A DNA stretch of 64,000 nucleotides from Polytrichum commune (Eukaryota; Streptophyta; Polytrichopsida; Polytrichales; Polytrichaceae), in NCBI GenBank assembly GCA_950295325.1, contig OX485803.1, positions 16,058,001-16,122,000 of the forward strand. The letters run 5' to 3'. How positions within the stretch are numbered: the first letter of the stretch is position 1; each line of letters starts with the position of its first letter. This document shows positions 37,501-48,934 of the stretch, piece after piece. The position numbers and the translations under genes are program-made. The notes beneath the pieces were generated by a model. The model did no database searches. It was not told the origin of the DNA and saw only the letters and a program-made list of their open reading frames with translations.

Positions 37501-40500
37501 AGCCACGGGCAGCATTGAACTTGGCTTCCATGGGCTCTAGCCGCCTCCTCAAGCTACACAAGAATGATGTTGTCCTCTATGCTGCCAAGGTCTTTCTCAA
37601 AACCTACCATGTTTGCTTCAATTCGGATGGTTTCAAGACCAAAGTTTTTCAGGGGCACTGTATATTTATAATTCACAGTACCGTAGAGGGAGCTCTAGTT
37701 AGTCTCTACTACAGCAAATAATTAGTGTCACCTTCTATGTGGAATTACGCAATGCTATAACATTTGACTATTCATGTAAAAGTTACCAAGTATAGAGGTT
37801 AATGTTCTATAATGTCCAAACTACCAATTTGACCTTTGTTGGCAAAAAATGAGATATACAGTAACCAGTTATAGCATTTTGTAATTCCAAACAGTATGTG
37901 AGACCAAATACAATATTTAGTGTAGTGCTGCAAGTTGAGTCCATCTGGGTCTTTGCTATTGTGGGAATGACATGTGGCAAAAGTTGAGGGGAAATCTGTC
38001 GGGATAGCTCTATGGTATTCAGCACTTGAAGATGCTGTTGTTCTTCTACAGATGATTCCTGGCAATGAAACACGAGTGGTAAAGATGATGAATCGAATTG
38101 CAGAGCTTGGGCCAACTATTGTGATGGGTAGAGGAGAGAATTTGCACACTTCCGGTCATGCATATCGTGATGAATTGGTGAGACATCTCATCAGGATGTT
38201 ACAATTTGTGCGATTAACCAAAAATGTTAACATTGTTTTTCTATACCTGAGAAAATTAAAGAAAATATTTTAAATGTTGTCTTTCAGCTTAATAAGGTAC
38301 ATGCATATATCAAATTAATATAGGATTATATTCCAAGGGTTATGTTTTTGTCAAGTATGTGCTGAAATTATCCAAATACCTTATAAAGCTAAAACATGCT
38401 TTTGTCAAAAGATGTTGGCTGTTGTACAAGACCTCCTTCCAGGAGCATTACTGATTTGTACTGTAGTGTGCTGCAACTCCCAGCTATTGTAACTACTTTG
38501 CCACTACATATGGAGGTTAAACAACAATTATGAGTACAACGTGCGATGTAAAAGAAGAAACCGAGACATGAAGAACTGAGTGTCAATTTGTGGTGATGTT
38601 AAACATTGTTGCATTCTGTTCTTGACAAGGGAGTTGGGATGCTGTGGGTGTTGTTAAACATTGTTGCTTTTAGGAGGAGGTGTTGAGACTGGTGAAACCA
38701 CAACATTTTCTTCCTGTTCATGGGGAATTTGCCTTCCTCAAAGAACATGAACTTCTTGGCAAAGCCAATGGCATTAGACATACTGCAGTAAGTTTATGAT
38801 AATCCCACAGTGCCTTGGTTTCCTGATGTAACTTATTGTGATTACTATGTTACCTGCATTTCTTAGCCTACTTTCCTATCTGTAGAGCGGCATGTTCACT
38901 AAGAGGGGATTTAGAGGTTATAGGAGTTTTAATAGATGTTTAATGAGTACATCTCATGGTGCAGGTAATTAGAAATGGTGAGATGCTGGGTGTGGCTCCT
39001 CTAAGAAATGGTCGCGTTCTCTCAAGTGGATTCTCCAATCTTGGAAAGGAAAAGTTGAAGGTTAGTGTTCGTTAAAAACATTTGTCTGTTCAGATGTCAC
39101 CTTGTGTAAAGTGAAAATTTTCTCTCTGGAAAAAAGTTCTGTTGTAAATTGAAGAATTTGCAGCTGAAACAGAAACATTATTGGGAAACTCACTAGAATG
39201 CATTCAATTGTGGCAGTTGATGTACAATGATGGGGATAAGGCATTTGGAACAGCAGCTGACCTTTGTGTCCAAGAACGCATGCAAATTGCTTTAGAAGGC
39301 ATCGTAATTGCCAGGTACACATACATATCTGGTAACTCCAATATTATGTCAAGATTGATTATGTCAGTTGGATTTATTTTTAGTCTTGGACTGGTATTTA
39401 GGTTCCAGCATGGTATCAATACACAATATTATTAATGGTATTAAAAAATTTACCTGACTGGTATAAAATTTGTAATATCAATATGGTATTAGGATGATAT
39501 TGACCCAAACACACGTGGGAATACCATGTGTTCACCTATAAGGTATCCAGGTGTTACTCAGTTACTTTTCTTAATTGGACACCTATATTTGATTGGTGTG
39601 GGGTTAGGTAACAATTAAAGACTAAACACTATAAAGACATGTGTTTAGTCCATAAAGAGATTGGACTAAGTCGTCAAATGTTATTAACTACTCCACACTC
39701 AATAGTGAACATAGTTTAGAGGACCCATGTATTCGGTGAAGGAATCAACAAACATGCCCTTCCGTTAACCATAACTAAATCAGGGGAAATCCAAATTTCA
39801 ATCTGGTTTTTGTTGATGCTTCATCATAGATTTGCTAATGCATTGCAAATTTGAAGACATAAATAGAAGATGAAGAACAAGAAAAGCAAGCCACTTAACA
39901 CCTGCATATCTTACACCAGTCAATGTATGGACTCCTGCAGTTAGTTATAGAAATTGCAAGGTATTATGTGTAGTCATACTCATGATGAAATTGTCATTGC
40001 AAACAGTGTTGAGGTCATAAGAGCTGAAGAAACAACAACACTTGGTGAAGATGATGAACTGGTTGAAGATGATGATGATGATGAAGAAGGTGACGAGTAT
40101 GGGTTGCAAGGACGTATCCGAATTACCACTCGTTGTCTGTGGACAGATAATGGTAAACTGTTAGAATCATTGCAAAGGGCAGCTGATGTGGCACTCGCAG
40201 CCTGTCGAAAGGATGCAAAGCTTCCAATTGTGGAGCGCCAAGTGGGAGCGGTCCTCCGCAAAGTAGTGCAGAAATATAGTAACCGAAGACCAGATGTCAT
40301 TGTTATCGCAACTGATGCTTCGGAAGGGGTTACGCCTAATAGAACTCTTATTCAAGGGCTTGGTCAAACTCAAAACAATGACCAACATCAACGTCATGGT
40401 AAGGGTAATGGTAATGACACGTGGACCCGGTCTTCAAGTGGGTCCGTTGTCAGAGGGAAATTAGAAACCGTTCATAATAAGAAGAGCATAGAGCAGCGAG

Positions 40501-43149
40501 TAGAGAAGAAGAAAGTTGAGAGGTTGGAACACACAGTATTATCGGCTACAGTGAGTACAGTAGTTGAGGTTGAAGCCCTCGAAAGTGAAGCTCCTGCAAC
40601 AAATTCTCAAGTTGAAGTGACTGAGGATGATAGTCTTGCGTTGGCGCCATCTGAGGATGTCCTCACACCAGAAGGTACCAATTTCTTGTTTGAGTATGCA
40701 GTCTTATTTTTCTACCAATTTCTAGAAATATTCATGTCATTGACTGTTAACGACAGATTTAATGGCAATGCTCCACTGATTTGGGGAAGAATGCTCAAAA
40801 TTTTCAAGATCAAGACATGAATAAAAATAAATAGTGCTAGGGATGTCATAAACACAAGGCCTTAATCCAGAAAGCGTCTGAGAGGCCCAATCTGGGCCTC
40901 TCTATGTATTTGAGCAACATACTTCCATTTATAGCTAACTGTGTTAAAAGTGACCCTATTTAAAATGACCTACTTCATGAAGTGTAGTTTTAAACTCAGC
41001 TGAGTACCTAAGTAGAAATTCGGGTTTAAATACATGACCTGGGTGCCTTTGGATGCAAATATAAACTTAGTATATTGATCATCAATGTCATATATGACCA
41101 TTTTTTAGTCAAGAGTGCTTTCTTGATTTTATACTGCTTGCAGTCATCCATATTTTTTGATTGCATCACGTCTGGTACATTCATTCGTAATACTATTAAC
41201 TTCCGCCTTCCTGTGCCAAAAGGTGTTGAGTGAGAATGAGAATGGCCAAAAGCTATTAAGTGGTCTAGTTAGATGTCCTTGAATCTGAATCTCGATGAGA
41301 ATATGTGACTTTGACAAGGATTTCCCTACAGTCACAATGCAGTCCAGAGGTCCTTGTAATTGATCTATTGGTGGTTTGATAGGGCCTTGTATATTAGTGT
41401 GCCGCAGAATTCTGTACACTGAATCGATGAACACAATAGAGCACACCGAGTATAATGCGAAAATCTGAAGTGTCAAGTACCTACATTGCTCTGAACTTTA
41501 TACAGATTTGAAGAGCAGTGATGACAGTGAGGATACTGACTCCGAAGAACCAGGCCCAGTCAATGGAGTTAAGGTTTCAAGTCCACCAACTTCAGAGGAA
41601 GACAATCCAACATTTACAAAGAAACGCCAAAAGTGGAGGTAATCAAACGAAACCCAGTGGTCTACTACCATGCAAAGTTTATTTACAAGGGATGGATGCA
41701 TACTTTTTGTTTTGTATTGAGATACTTTGTAATGTCTTGGGCCATCTCCGCACCAGCTGCTCAACATGTTATTGTCGACGTCCTACTGTTTTAGAACTTC
41801 AGAATGCCTACTACGTCACCACCAGTGTTGGATTGGTATCACCTTTTTTTGATACCACTCGAATATACCTATATTATGAGGTTTCTACATTGTTTTGATA
41901 CCAACAGGGTAAGCGTGTTTGAATATACTCTCTTTTTTACACCATTTGGGACTATATACCACTCAAGAACCTTCGTACCTGGGTCAACTACCCCACTATC
42001 AATATGATAATAGGATAGTATTGACCCAACAAAACTCGGGTACACAAAGATCCTCTCATCTTGTGATACCCATCCAGTATCAATGTTGACTCATTTTAAT
42101 TTGGATACCGGTTGGGTAGGATCTTTGTTACCTCTAATAAAATTGTGAATTGATACCACATACAGGATGGACGAGACCTTGAAGCTAATTGAATTGAGAA
42201 GTGCAATGGAAGACCAGTTTGCCGTGGAAAAGAAAAAGAGGAAATCGGTCTGGAAAGACACTGCAGCTTTGCTGGAACAGCAAGGATTCAAACGTACCCC
42301 AGAGCAGTGTAGCTCCATGTGGTCATCTTTGGTCAAGAAATATGAGGTAGAAACTTCCTCTCTGTCAGCAATTGTTTTTTACCTGCTCTATAAACTTGGT
42401 CACAGCATTTGCTTCTTCTAGTGTGCGCTGAGGGCCACTTGACACCATGGCCAAGTGCTGTGACCATGAAATTGCAAGGGCCCTTGCAACCCACCTGAAC
42501 GATGTATCATGGGAAGTTGAAATTGAATTTTGTGTGATCACGGGCCTCCAAGTGAAGTGTAAAGACAAATGCAACCGAACTCTCAACCAATGCTATTTCA
42601 TCACAATCCTACTCATGGAGGCCCTTCTGCACATTAAGTTAGAAAATCAAGGGTTGTGAGATATTGAAGTGCCATGGTCATCTGGTTTTTTATTAGACCC
42701 ACATCTTTGAGGTGGGCTTAACACAAAATCCGGTAGACCATGAAACATTATGCATTTCATGCCATGTAGGGCCTCTTGTAGTGTTTGTTCATCCATTCAA
42801 ACTTTGTCGGTGCCTTACACACCTCAAGCTCTAATGTAAAGTGAAGGGGGGCATTTTCCACCAATGTGAGATTTTAGATTTTCTATGGTCTTGGCCCCTC
42901 AAGCTCTAGTGTAAAGTGCTGGATGTTCATGTCGCTATGGTGGATTGTGCTTCAAATGAGAACCATTCTAATTTGTCAACCCCTGACCATATATGGGCCC
43001 AGGCTGTGGCCGAGGAGAAGGCAACAAGGGATCCAAACACTGCACCCTCAAAGAAAGAGTGGCCTTATTTTGAGGTGGTCGGAGCGGTCCTTCTCAAGCA
43101 GAAGAACTCCAAAACTCTGGACACGCAAAATGGTAATTTGGCAAAGTGA
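31527..43149 (+). CDS. RNJ: Plastid ribonuclease J with C-terminal GT-1/trihelix-like domain, 18 exons
   Basis: RNase J is a metallo-beta-lactamase/beta-CASP exo- and endoribonuclease that matures chloroplast RNAs and removes antisense RNA. Exons: 31527-31686, 32670-32937, 34266-34389, 34729-34785, 35334-35525, 35714-35791, 36615-36800, 36896-36976, 37143-37208, 37497-37589, 38052-38177, 38674-38787, 38965-39060, 39217-39314, 40007-40674, 41506-41638, 42166-42346 and 43003-43149. All junctions are in phase, giving 955 residues (Arabidopsis is about 910). The zinc motif HGHEDH is at 173-178. [27 protein letters not shown] and PVHGE follow. An acidic run near 593-609 is unusual. The trihelix-like end (about 845-925) contains [18 protein letters not shown]. 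Exon 1 encodes a basic, transit-like leader. Its join to exon 2, at a pyrimidine-poor acceptor, is the least certain junction. Confidence 0.92.
31738..32425. repeat. Tandem duplication in RNase J intron 1 (about 410-bp period)
   Basis: The stretch from about 31738 and that from about 32146 are collinear duplicates. Both have TTTTTGTAGCA, TTTTGAGGTTTCTGTGCCTG, GACATCTT, ATGACATAT, AAGTTCTCAATCC and GGAAATGTACAAA in order. They lie between exons 1 and 2. The copies are non-coding and diverged by perhaps 15-20 percent. Confidence 0.75.
32890..34020. repeat. Duplicated exon-2 end and telomere-like/GAGGTT repeats in RNase J intron 2
   Basis: The 3' end of exon 2 and its donor region (32889-32970) recur at about 33349-33415 with mutations, sharing CATGGTTGATG, GGTCTCATGTTCC and GTTTGTGCATCCCATTTTGC. 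A shorter copy lies at 33682-33715. Between them are interstitial telomere-type TTTAGGG runs (33017-33031 and 33457-33478), an AGGTCA hexamer array (33434-33456), and many direct and inverted copies of a GAGGTTGAGGTC / ACCTCAACCTC module. Confidence 0.8.
34931..35260. repeat. Dispersed repeat family R, copy in RNase J intron 4
   Basis: It begins GGACACCTTTATTTAAGTGG and follows the same order as the SGR intron copy at 9174, including GATATTGGACTACGTGCT, CATTCTAGGCT, CAACATAATTGGGG and GAGAAGTGGGTG. Confidence 0.6.
35908..36150. repeat. Dispersed repeat family T, copy in RNase J intron 6
   Basis: It is the shorter partner of the copy at 26262-26640 in PGPP1 intron 6. The order of shared motifs is the same, with internal deletions. 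Confidence 0.5.
39382..39900. repeat. Adjacent copies of repeat families S and R in RNase J intron 14
   Basis: Positions 39382-39555 carry the family S landmarks GGACTGGTAT and GATATTGACCCAAA. Family R begins at 39577 (GGACACCTATATTTGATTGG) and runs to about 39900 through GAGATTGGACTA, CTACTCCACACTCAA and TTCATCATAGATTTGC. Exon 15 begins about 100 bp later. Confidence 0.65.
41821..42150. repeat. Dispersed repeat family S, copy in RNase J intron 16
   Basis: It starts ACCAGTGTTGGATTGGTATC, nearly identical to the start at 26846. It then has CTCAAGAACCTTCGTACC, TAGGATAGTATTGACCCAA and GATACCGGTTGGGTAGG. It ends about 15 bp before exon 17. Confidence 0.62.
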
Positions 43150-45561
43150 GTGGCCCACAACCCTCTTGGATTGTGTTTTAATCACATTTTTCCACTCGTA
43201 AAGACTGATTTGGTGGTCTTAGCTTATAAAATTATAAGCTTGTGGTGATGCTTCTATAGGAGGCTGAGATGTGGTTTCCTTATTGAGGCGAGGGAAACGC
43301 TTGTTAGTAGGGACTGTGGAATCCCTTTATTTTTGGAGGAGCTGGCCCTAGATGGCTAATTATCTACATTTACCATTCATTGGCTCTGCCCCTTCAAGGG
43401 GAGAAACCTCATTTGTAGTATTTCCCTTTGATCAATCCCAATGTTCAGAGAAATTTCTGGAAGGATTGAAGTTAGGAAAGTTTGAATACAAACACTGAAA
43501 CACAGATTTCAGAATATAATCCAAATAAATCACTTGAGTCAGAGAATGAATACTTTATGAAGAGACTATTTATTGATTTTCATGTACAATCTGAGTTTTC
43601 CAAAGAACCACTATAGTGTTGTCTGGCCTTGTATCTACTATAATAAGTAACGATCATTAACTTCATGTCTTTAAAGTGACCCCAGATCAAAAGGCTTTTA
43701 CAAAAGATGCTACAAGGAACAGAACATTGAAAATCACAAGAAGAAAGATTGCCAAGAGAAGTGATAAACAAAACAGGTTGTCTTGGGACCCAATTTTTAT
43801 TTTATTTTTCATTTTGAAGTGGTTTTCAAGTTTTCAGAGTGTGGTAGAAATAACCTTTCAACAGTCGAATTATGACACCTATATTGTGAAAGTCCAATAT
43901 ATGATTGTCAGTAAGTCATAAAAGTGGATGGATCAGGTTTTCATGAGTTAACCCTAAGTAACTCTCTGACTTGGTATAATGCCTGGTTGTCTGTAGAACA
44001 TTTAGTATTCCTAGCATTGTCAACCATGAATTTTCCATGCAGCCCGTCTAACTTGAGTTTCAGTCCAAGCCATATATGTATGGTTTCTACTTTTCATATT
44101 GACCACATCAATACAAGTTTCCAGAGGTCCTAGACTCCCTGGTTGATGCAAGATATTTATAACATTACAAAGCCCTTAACTTAGTACTTAGATGTTTGAT
44201 GGCCTGAGAACAACCTGAGCTTTGGATTAGCATAACTCTCTTGAGATTCTCCCACGCCCAGATTCAGCATTGAATCACAATGTCCAGCATGAATTATACT
44301 TGTCCAGTCTCAAGCCTATCCAACTGGCTATAGCAGGTGTCTAGTTACCAGTGGCCATCAGGTTATAGGAAGTGGAGCTGGGAGTTGGGGGGCCTGGAAA
44401 GGGCGCCCAAGCAACTAAACGGAGCCCATGCCCACTTCCAATTCAGGAAGACAGCATGCTGATAGGCATGAGCAAAGTTATGTTGGAGTATTTTCCATTT
44501 CGTGCTATTGACATTGATCACGTTGACAGTCATGGAGTTCAAAAAACATGTAGCCCATGTCCATATTTGATAGCAAAAACTTGGAGTATTTCATCCTCAG
44601 ATCCTCGTGCTGGGGCTATTAACCTTGTACCAATGTAAGGGCTACCCCAGTAGTGTTCCTTGTTTGTTAATAATTATTTATATATCCAAAAATATGCAAC
44701 ATCTTGGAGCCATGAGGGTGCAATTCTGGAAATTTAAACCTTAGATGTAAGAGCAGTAAACTTAATACAATGTCATGTTGTCTCTGTCTGTTCTACAGGA
44801 CATTGCTTGTTTTCATTTCACTTTCAAACTTGTGATTTTTAATTGAGCCTTATGGAATGCTTTCATGCATATATATATATATATATATTCCATCACTCCA
44901 ATGACGAACAAACCTCATTCGTATGGTTGGTTATCCTCCCCAGCTGATACAAATTTTAACTCATTAATCCACCTAGAAGCAGAAGTCAGCTACCTTGGTT
45001 ATATATTATTGTGATTCTCATAAGCTCAAGATATCAGTAAGAATATGGAAGGTTCTGCAAATGAATGACAGAGCCAAAGCAATAGAGAGAACTGACAGTT
45101 GCAGAGGCGGAATTTTGTTTAGCAAAGTGAGGTGCTGGTTCATGGTGTTGAGACAAAGTAGAACTTTCCCTTGATATCATGTCTAAATGTGGGATAAAGG
45201 AACTGTCTGTAAGGGAACATGATCATCAATGGGCACCCCTTTTGCAATCCCCCAAAACCTATTGAGTTCACGTAACTCAACAGGGTGGCACACTATGCTC
45301 ATTCATATCAGCAAAGTGCATAGTCAAAATTTATAAAAATAAAAATAAAACAGATTTGGCAAGCAATGGGAACTTCTTCGATGTTACCCATGAGCAACTT
45401 GCCAACACAAATTGCACTTTGTCATGTAACAATTAATGCCTGTCACAACACGCAACAATAAAGAGAAACACAATGACAATAATAGCCAGCACACTAATGC
45501 TGTGTTGAAATGCAACTGAAACCCAAGAAAGGAAAAGGCCGATTCTGTTAAGATTTTGGAA
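43150..45561. other. Intergenic, no gene recognised
   Basis: A possible extra exon of RNase J lies at about 43675-43776 (see findings). Other frames, such as 44372-44638, show no recognisable domain. An (AT)n microsatellite is at 44868-44888. Nothing else was seen. Confidence 0.4.
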
Positions 45562-48500
45562 ATGAAAGCTCATATGTTGACTCTGTTGGAGATTAATGAT
45601 CTGGAGCAACGCCTACTAACAAGCAAGTTGCTCCCCCCTTTGAAAATGGAAGCTTCTTCCCAAAGATCGAGAGATTTGAGTGTTGATGATATGGAGGCGG
45701 TGATCTGGAGTGAGCTTCCAAATCACCTAGTGTACAAGGTCCTAGCCTTGCTGCCGTTTCGTGACTTTGTTCGCCTCCAATGGGTGTGTCGAAGATGGAG
45801 CCGCCTCGTGGACTCACAATCTTTCCTGGAGGAATTTTCACAAGGCCCGCCAGAGAATCCATGGTTTGCTATTGTTGGAGACGCTCGGAAGGTAAATTAG
45901 CTCCCGGTGGACATCACTCTTTCTAAGATATTAGGAACCATGTGCTTAAAATTATAGGGTGGAATAAAATTCAAAGGAGTAATTATTCTTTTTAAGATAA
46001 CATATATGTAGGATACTGGATATTAGTTTTGAGAATATAGAGAGTATAATTCATCAAATGTATTAAAAAATCCCATGAATATGCATATTACTTCATAGCC
46101 CCTCCCCCTGCGCAAATACACACACTTGATAATATCTTATTGTTGCATGCGCTTCATATCCCTACAAGGGACAATTGTTCCCCACCCCTCCCCCCCTAGC
46201 TTTCCGGGGATTAGCTCCTGTGGTGTAAAAATCAATAAAGTTGCTAGAAGGTGATGAAAAACATAATCAACTCTTGACAATTTGATTCCTCATTGTAATG
46301 TGAAGCAAATCGATTAATCTTTACACACCATCATCACTTTTTAATAGGCCTTTTTCTCATGTCATTAGGTATACGTGTATGTGCCGTATGCGGAGAGATG
46401 GTACACCATGCCCACCAATTTCCTCCCTCAAAACTCCGTCTACTTAGCCTCCGACAAGGGTTTGATACTATACCGCGTTTCCCAACGAGCCTCCGGCCTT
46501 CAAGACTTGCTCATCGTACACAACCCTTTCGTAACGAACTCGCGGAGGGTGTTGCCATGGCCGACACTTTACGGGTGCAGCTACGCGATGGAGGTCGACG
46601 AAGCCACAAAAACGTACAAGATCTACCACTTTGGCCAACTGCAACTCGACTTGCTGGATGGGTTGGTGGCAAACCCTAATCATCATAATCCTAATAACGA
46701 TGTTGGTGGTGTCGAGGATGACCATGCGATCGAGGTGCTGTTAGTCATTGGCAACCGAGGAGGAGCAAGCGGAACAATCACTTCTTCTTCTTCTTCTTCT
46801 TCTTCGTGGCAAGTGCTCGGCCGCGAGAACCCGCAAATCTTCGCCGGCTTGCCCTCCTACGCTTTCGACGACGCCAAGATCCTCGTGTGGGACGACTACG
46901 TTTTCTGCCGCCTCCGGGGCTACTTTGGAGTGTTTGCCTACGGCCTGACGACTAGAAACTGGATGCGAATCCCGTGGCCGATGCGCCCAAACATCACTGC
47001 GTTCCAACAGCTGATCTGCTCTCACAACCAGCTCATCATGGTAACTTGTGCTTTCATTTCACATCTCTTCGTTCCTCGAGTACAGTTTGTGTCACCGTGA
47101 TGCTAATTCGGCAACCAAGGCTTCTCCAAGAAGTAAGTTAGGGCTTCTTGAAAGTCCACAAGTCCTCTGTCCATTACGCAGCTCTTGGTTATCTCCTCAT
47201 CTGCACACTTGTTCCTGTGGACAAGAGATGTGCCTAAAAACATGCACTGTGTTTTCATGACAAAAATGTATGTAAACCTTAGGGTGGGGGTACACTAGGG
47301 TCCAAGACCGAAGAAACTCCACAATCACGCAGTCTTGTTGGGTCTTGAGAAAAAAACTTTGGACCCATGGAGTTTACACAAGGAATGAAAGATTGAAGTG
47401 GTGTTAATGGGGCACTATTTTCGTATGAAATCTCATCCAGCCACGCTCACGAAAAGAATCATGTGAGTTTGAGAAACCAATCCTCAAGTTGTGTCCAATC
47501 TTGAGTCCAACAGCGTGGTCCGTTAAGGGGTAATTTGGACCCCAAGTATCATGGACCCAAACCATAATGTAAATCCACCCTTAGTTGGCATCATATCCAT
47601 CTCATCAATTGCAAGGGTGGAGAGAGAGAGAGACCCACGTGAATTGGTGTTGCAAGTTTGTTAAATTCTTCTCCAGAACAAGCATTACAAGAATAAAAAA
47701 TGCCTTTTAAAAGTATTGTCTCCCTCCAAAAGTGAATGTTCAACTTGAATGGGGTACAAACATATTGACCAAAACATAAGCTCCCCCAATGGCAAGCCCA
47801 TAGGAGTAGGGTGCACCAGCAAAAGGGAATTATCGCATATGAGCATACCTCTCTTCCATCTAACAATGCAACTTGACCCCCCCCCCCCCCTTTTAGGTTT
47901 GTTGCCAATTTACCTCAAATGATAAGGATTAGACTACTTCAACAACTTTAGAATCATTTTTTGTGTCAAAGGAATTAAAATAACAACATCCACAATGCAT
48001 TCTATTTTAGGACATAGGTCATGCGTGAAGTCCCTCAAAGAGAGGATTTTCTTTTGTTTGAGAAGGAAAGTCCCTCAAAGACCTCCAAGAGGGATAGTTC
48101 CATGGGTTTGATCCAAGAGGGATAGTTCCATGCCACCTCAAAAACTTTGAGAAAACCTCAGGATCCAAAACAGGGTTTGCCCATGAGACCATCTACCCTA
48201 AATCCCAAATCAACCAGTGAAAGGCTAGCTTGGCCGTCCAAAATACTATAACAAGCTATAACAACCGATATTTAGCAGCCCAACATCACTCGATAAACAA
48301 GTTAATCTAAGCCCAAAGAACACTTAAAATGACATCATGGATACACACACTCTCAAACTCACGTTCTTTTACCCACCTCACTGGGAGTCGAACCCCAATC
48401 CGTTACACATAACTCTAAAGATTACGACATTCTCACACGCTCGAAACATCACGAGGGAATCGGTTACATGTGGTGCTAATCATCATCTTGCACTAAGTCA

Positions 48501-48934
48501 CATGTTCGATCGATCTCCAAAGAGAAGTGGACTCATCCGACAAAGGAGAAGATAGATAGATAGATAGATAGATATACATAGATATACATATATACATATA
48601 CAAGCAGTGAAGGAAGCGAGCGTGCGTGCAGGTGGTGGGCATGAAGGAGGAGGGAGTGGGGTCGGACTCGGGGTGCAAGAGCATTGAGTTGCGGGGGCTG
48701 GGGCGTGGGAGCCTGCAGTGGACGGAGATGGGCCGTGTTCCCAGCCACATGAACCACATGCGCTACAACTTCGACAGCTACAGTCGCGGCCACTTTGTGT
48801 TCCTGCTCTATGCCACCAAGCTTCTCGTGCACAACGTCGCCACCGGGGCCTGGAGCTTCGCGCCCCCCTGTCACCACGTCTGTGAGAACTTTCAGGAGTT
48901 TTGTTTCGAGCCCAGGTTGAACATGGTGGCGTGA
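45562..48934 (+). CDS. F-box/kelch-like protein, three exons
   Basis: F-box proteins link substrates to SCF ubiquitin ligases through SKP1/ASK; the substrate here is unknown. Exons: 45562-45891, 46369-47040 and 48632-48934. The GT-AG junctions are all phase 0 and the protein has 434 residues. The F-box is at about residues 49-92 (WSELPNHLVYKVLALLPFRDF, then WVCRRWSRLVDSQSF). The remainder resembles the galactose-oxidase/kelch-type half of plant F-box proteins, with hydrophobic strands such as AKILVWDDYVFC and KLLVHNVATGAW, but no repeat is sharp enough to count blades. A TTC microsatellite encodes nine serines in exon 2. The ATG at 45562 is the first in frame; ATGs at 45574 and 45646 are alternatives. 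Intron 2 (1.6 kb) holds a MITE, a C tract and a GATA microsatellite close to the acceptor. Confidence 0.85.
47282..47580. mobile_element. Tourist-like MITE, 299 bp, in F-box gene intron 2
   Basis: It is flanked by TTA on both sides (47279-47281 and 47581-47583). The left end is GGGTGGGGGTACACTAGGG. The inverted right end is GGGTGGATTTACATTATGG, and both reach a GGGTCC motif soon after. The TTA target duplication and GGG-start inverted repeats are typical of PIF/Harbinger-derived Tourist elements. Confidence 0.78.
47878..47892. repeat. Poly-C tract
   Basis: An uninterrupted run of about 15 C residues in the F-box gene intron 2. Its length may be a sequencing or assembly weak point. Confidence 0.8.
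48552..48603. repeat. GATA/CATA microsatellite next to a splice acceptor
   Basis: About six GATA units followed by ATACATA-like repeats end roughly 30 bp upstream of the acceptor of the last F-box exon. Purine-rich sequence occupies the usual pyrimidine-tract position. Length changes here could affect splicing. Confidence 0.75.

Noticed and set aside
48370-48410. tRNA-like T-arm / SINE B-box (GGTTCGACTCC on the minus strand)
   Set aside because: No acceptor stem, anticodon arm or convincing A-box at the right distance; too little for a tRNA or SINE call.
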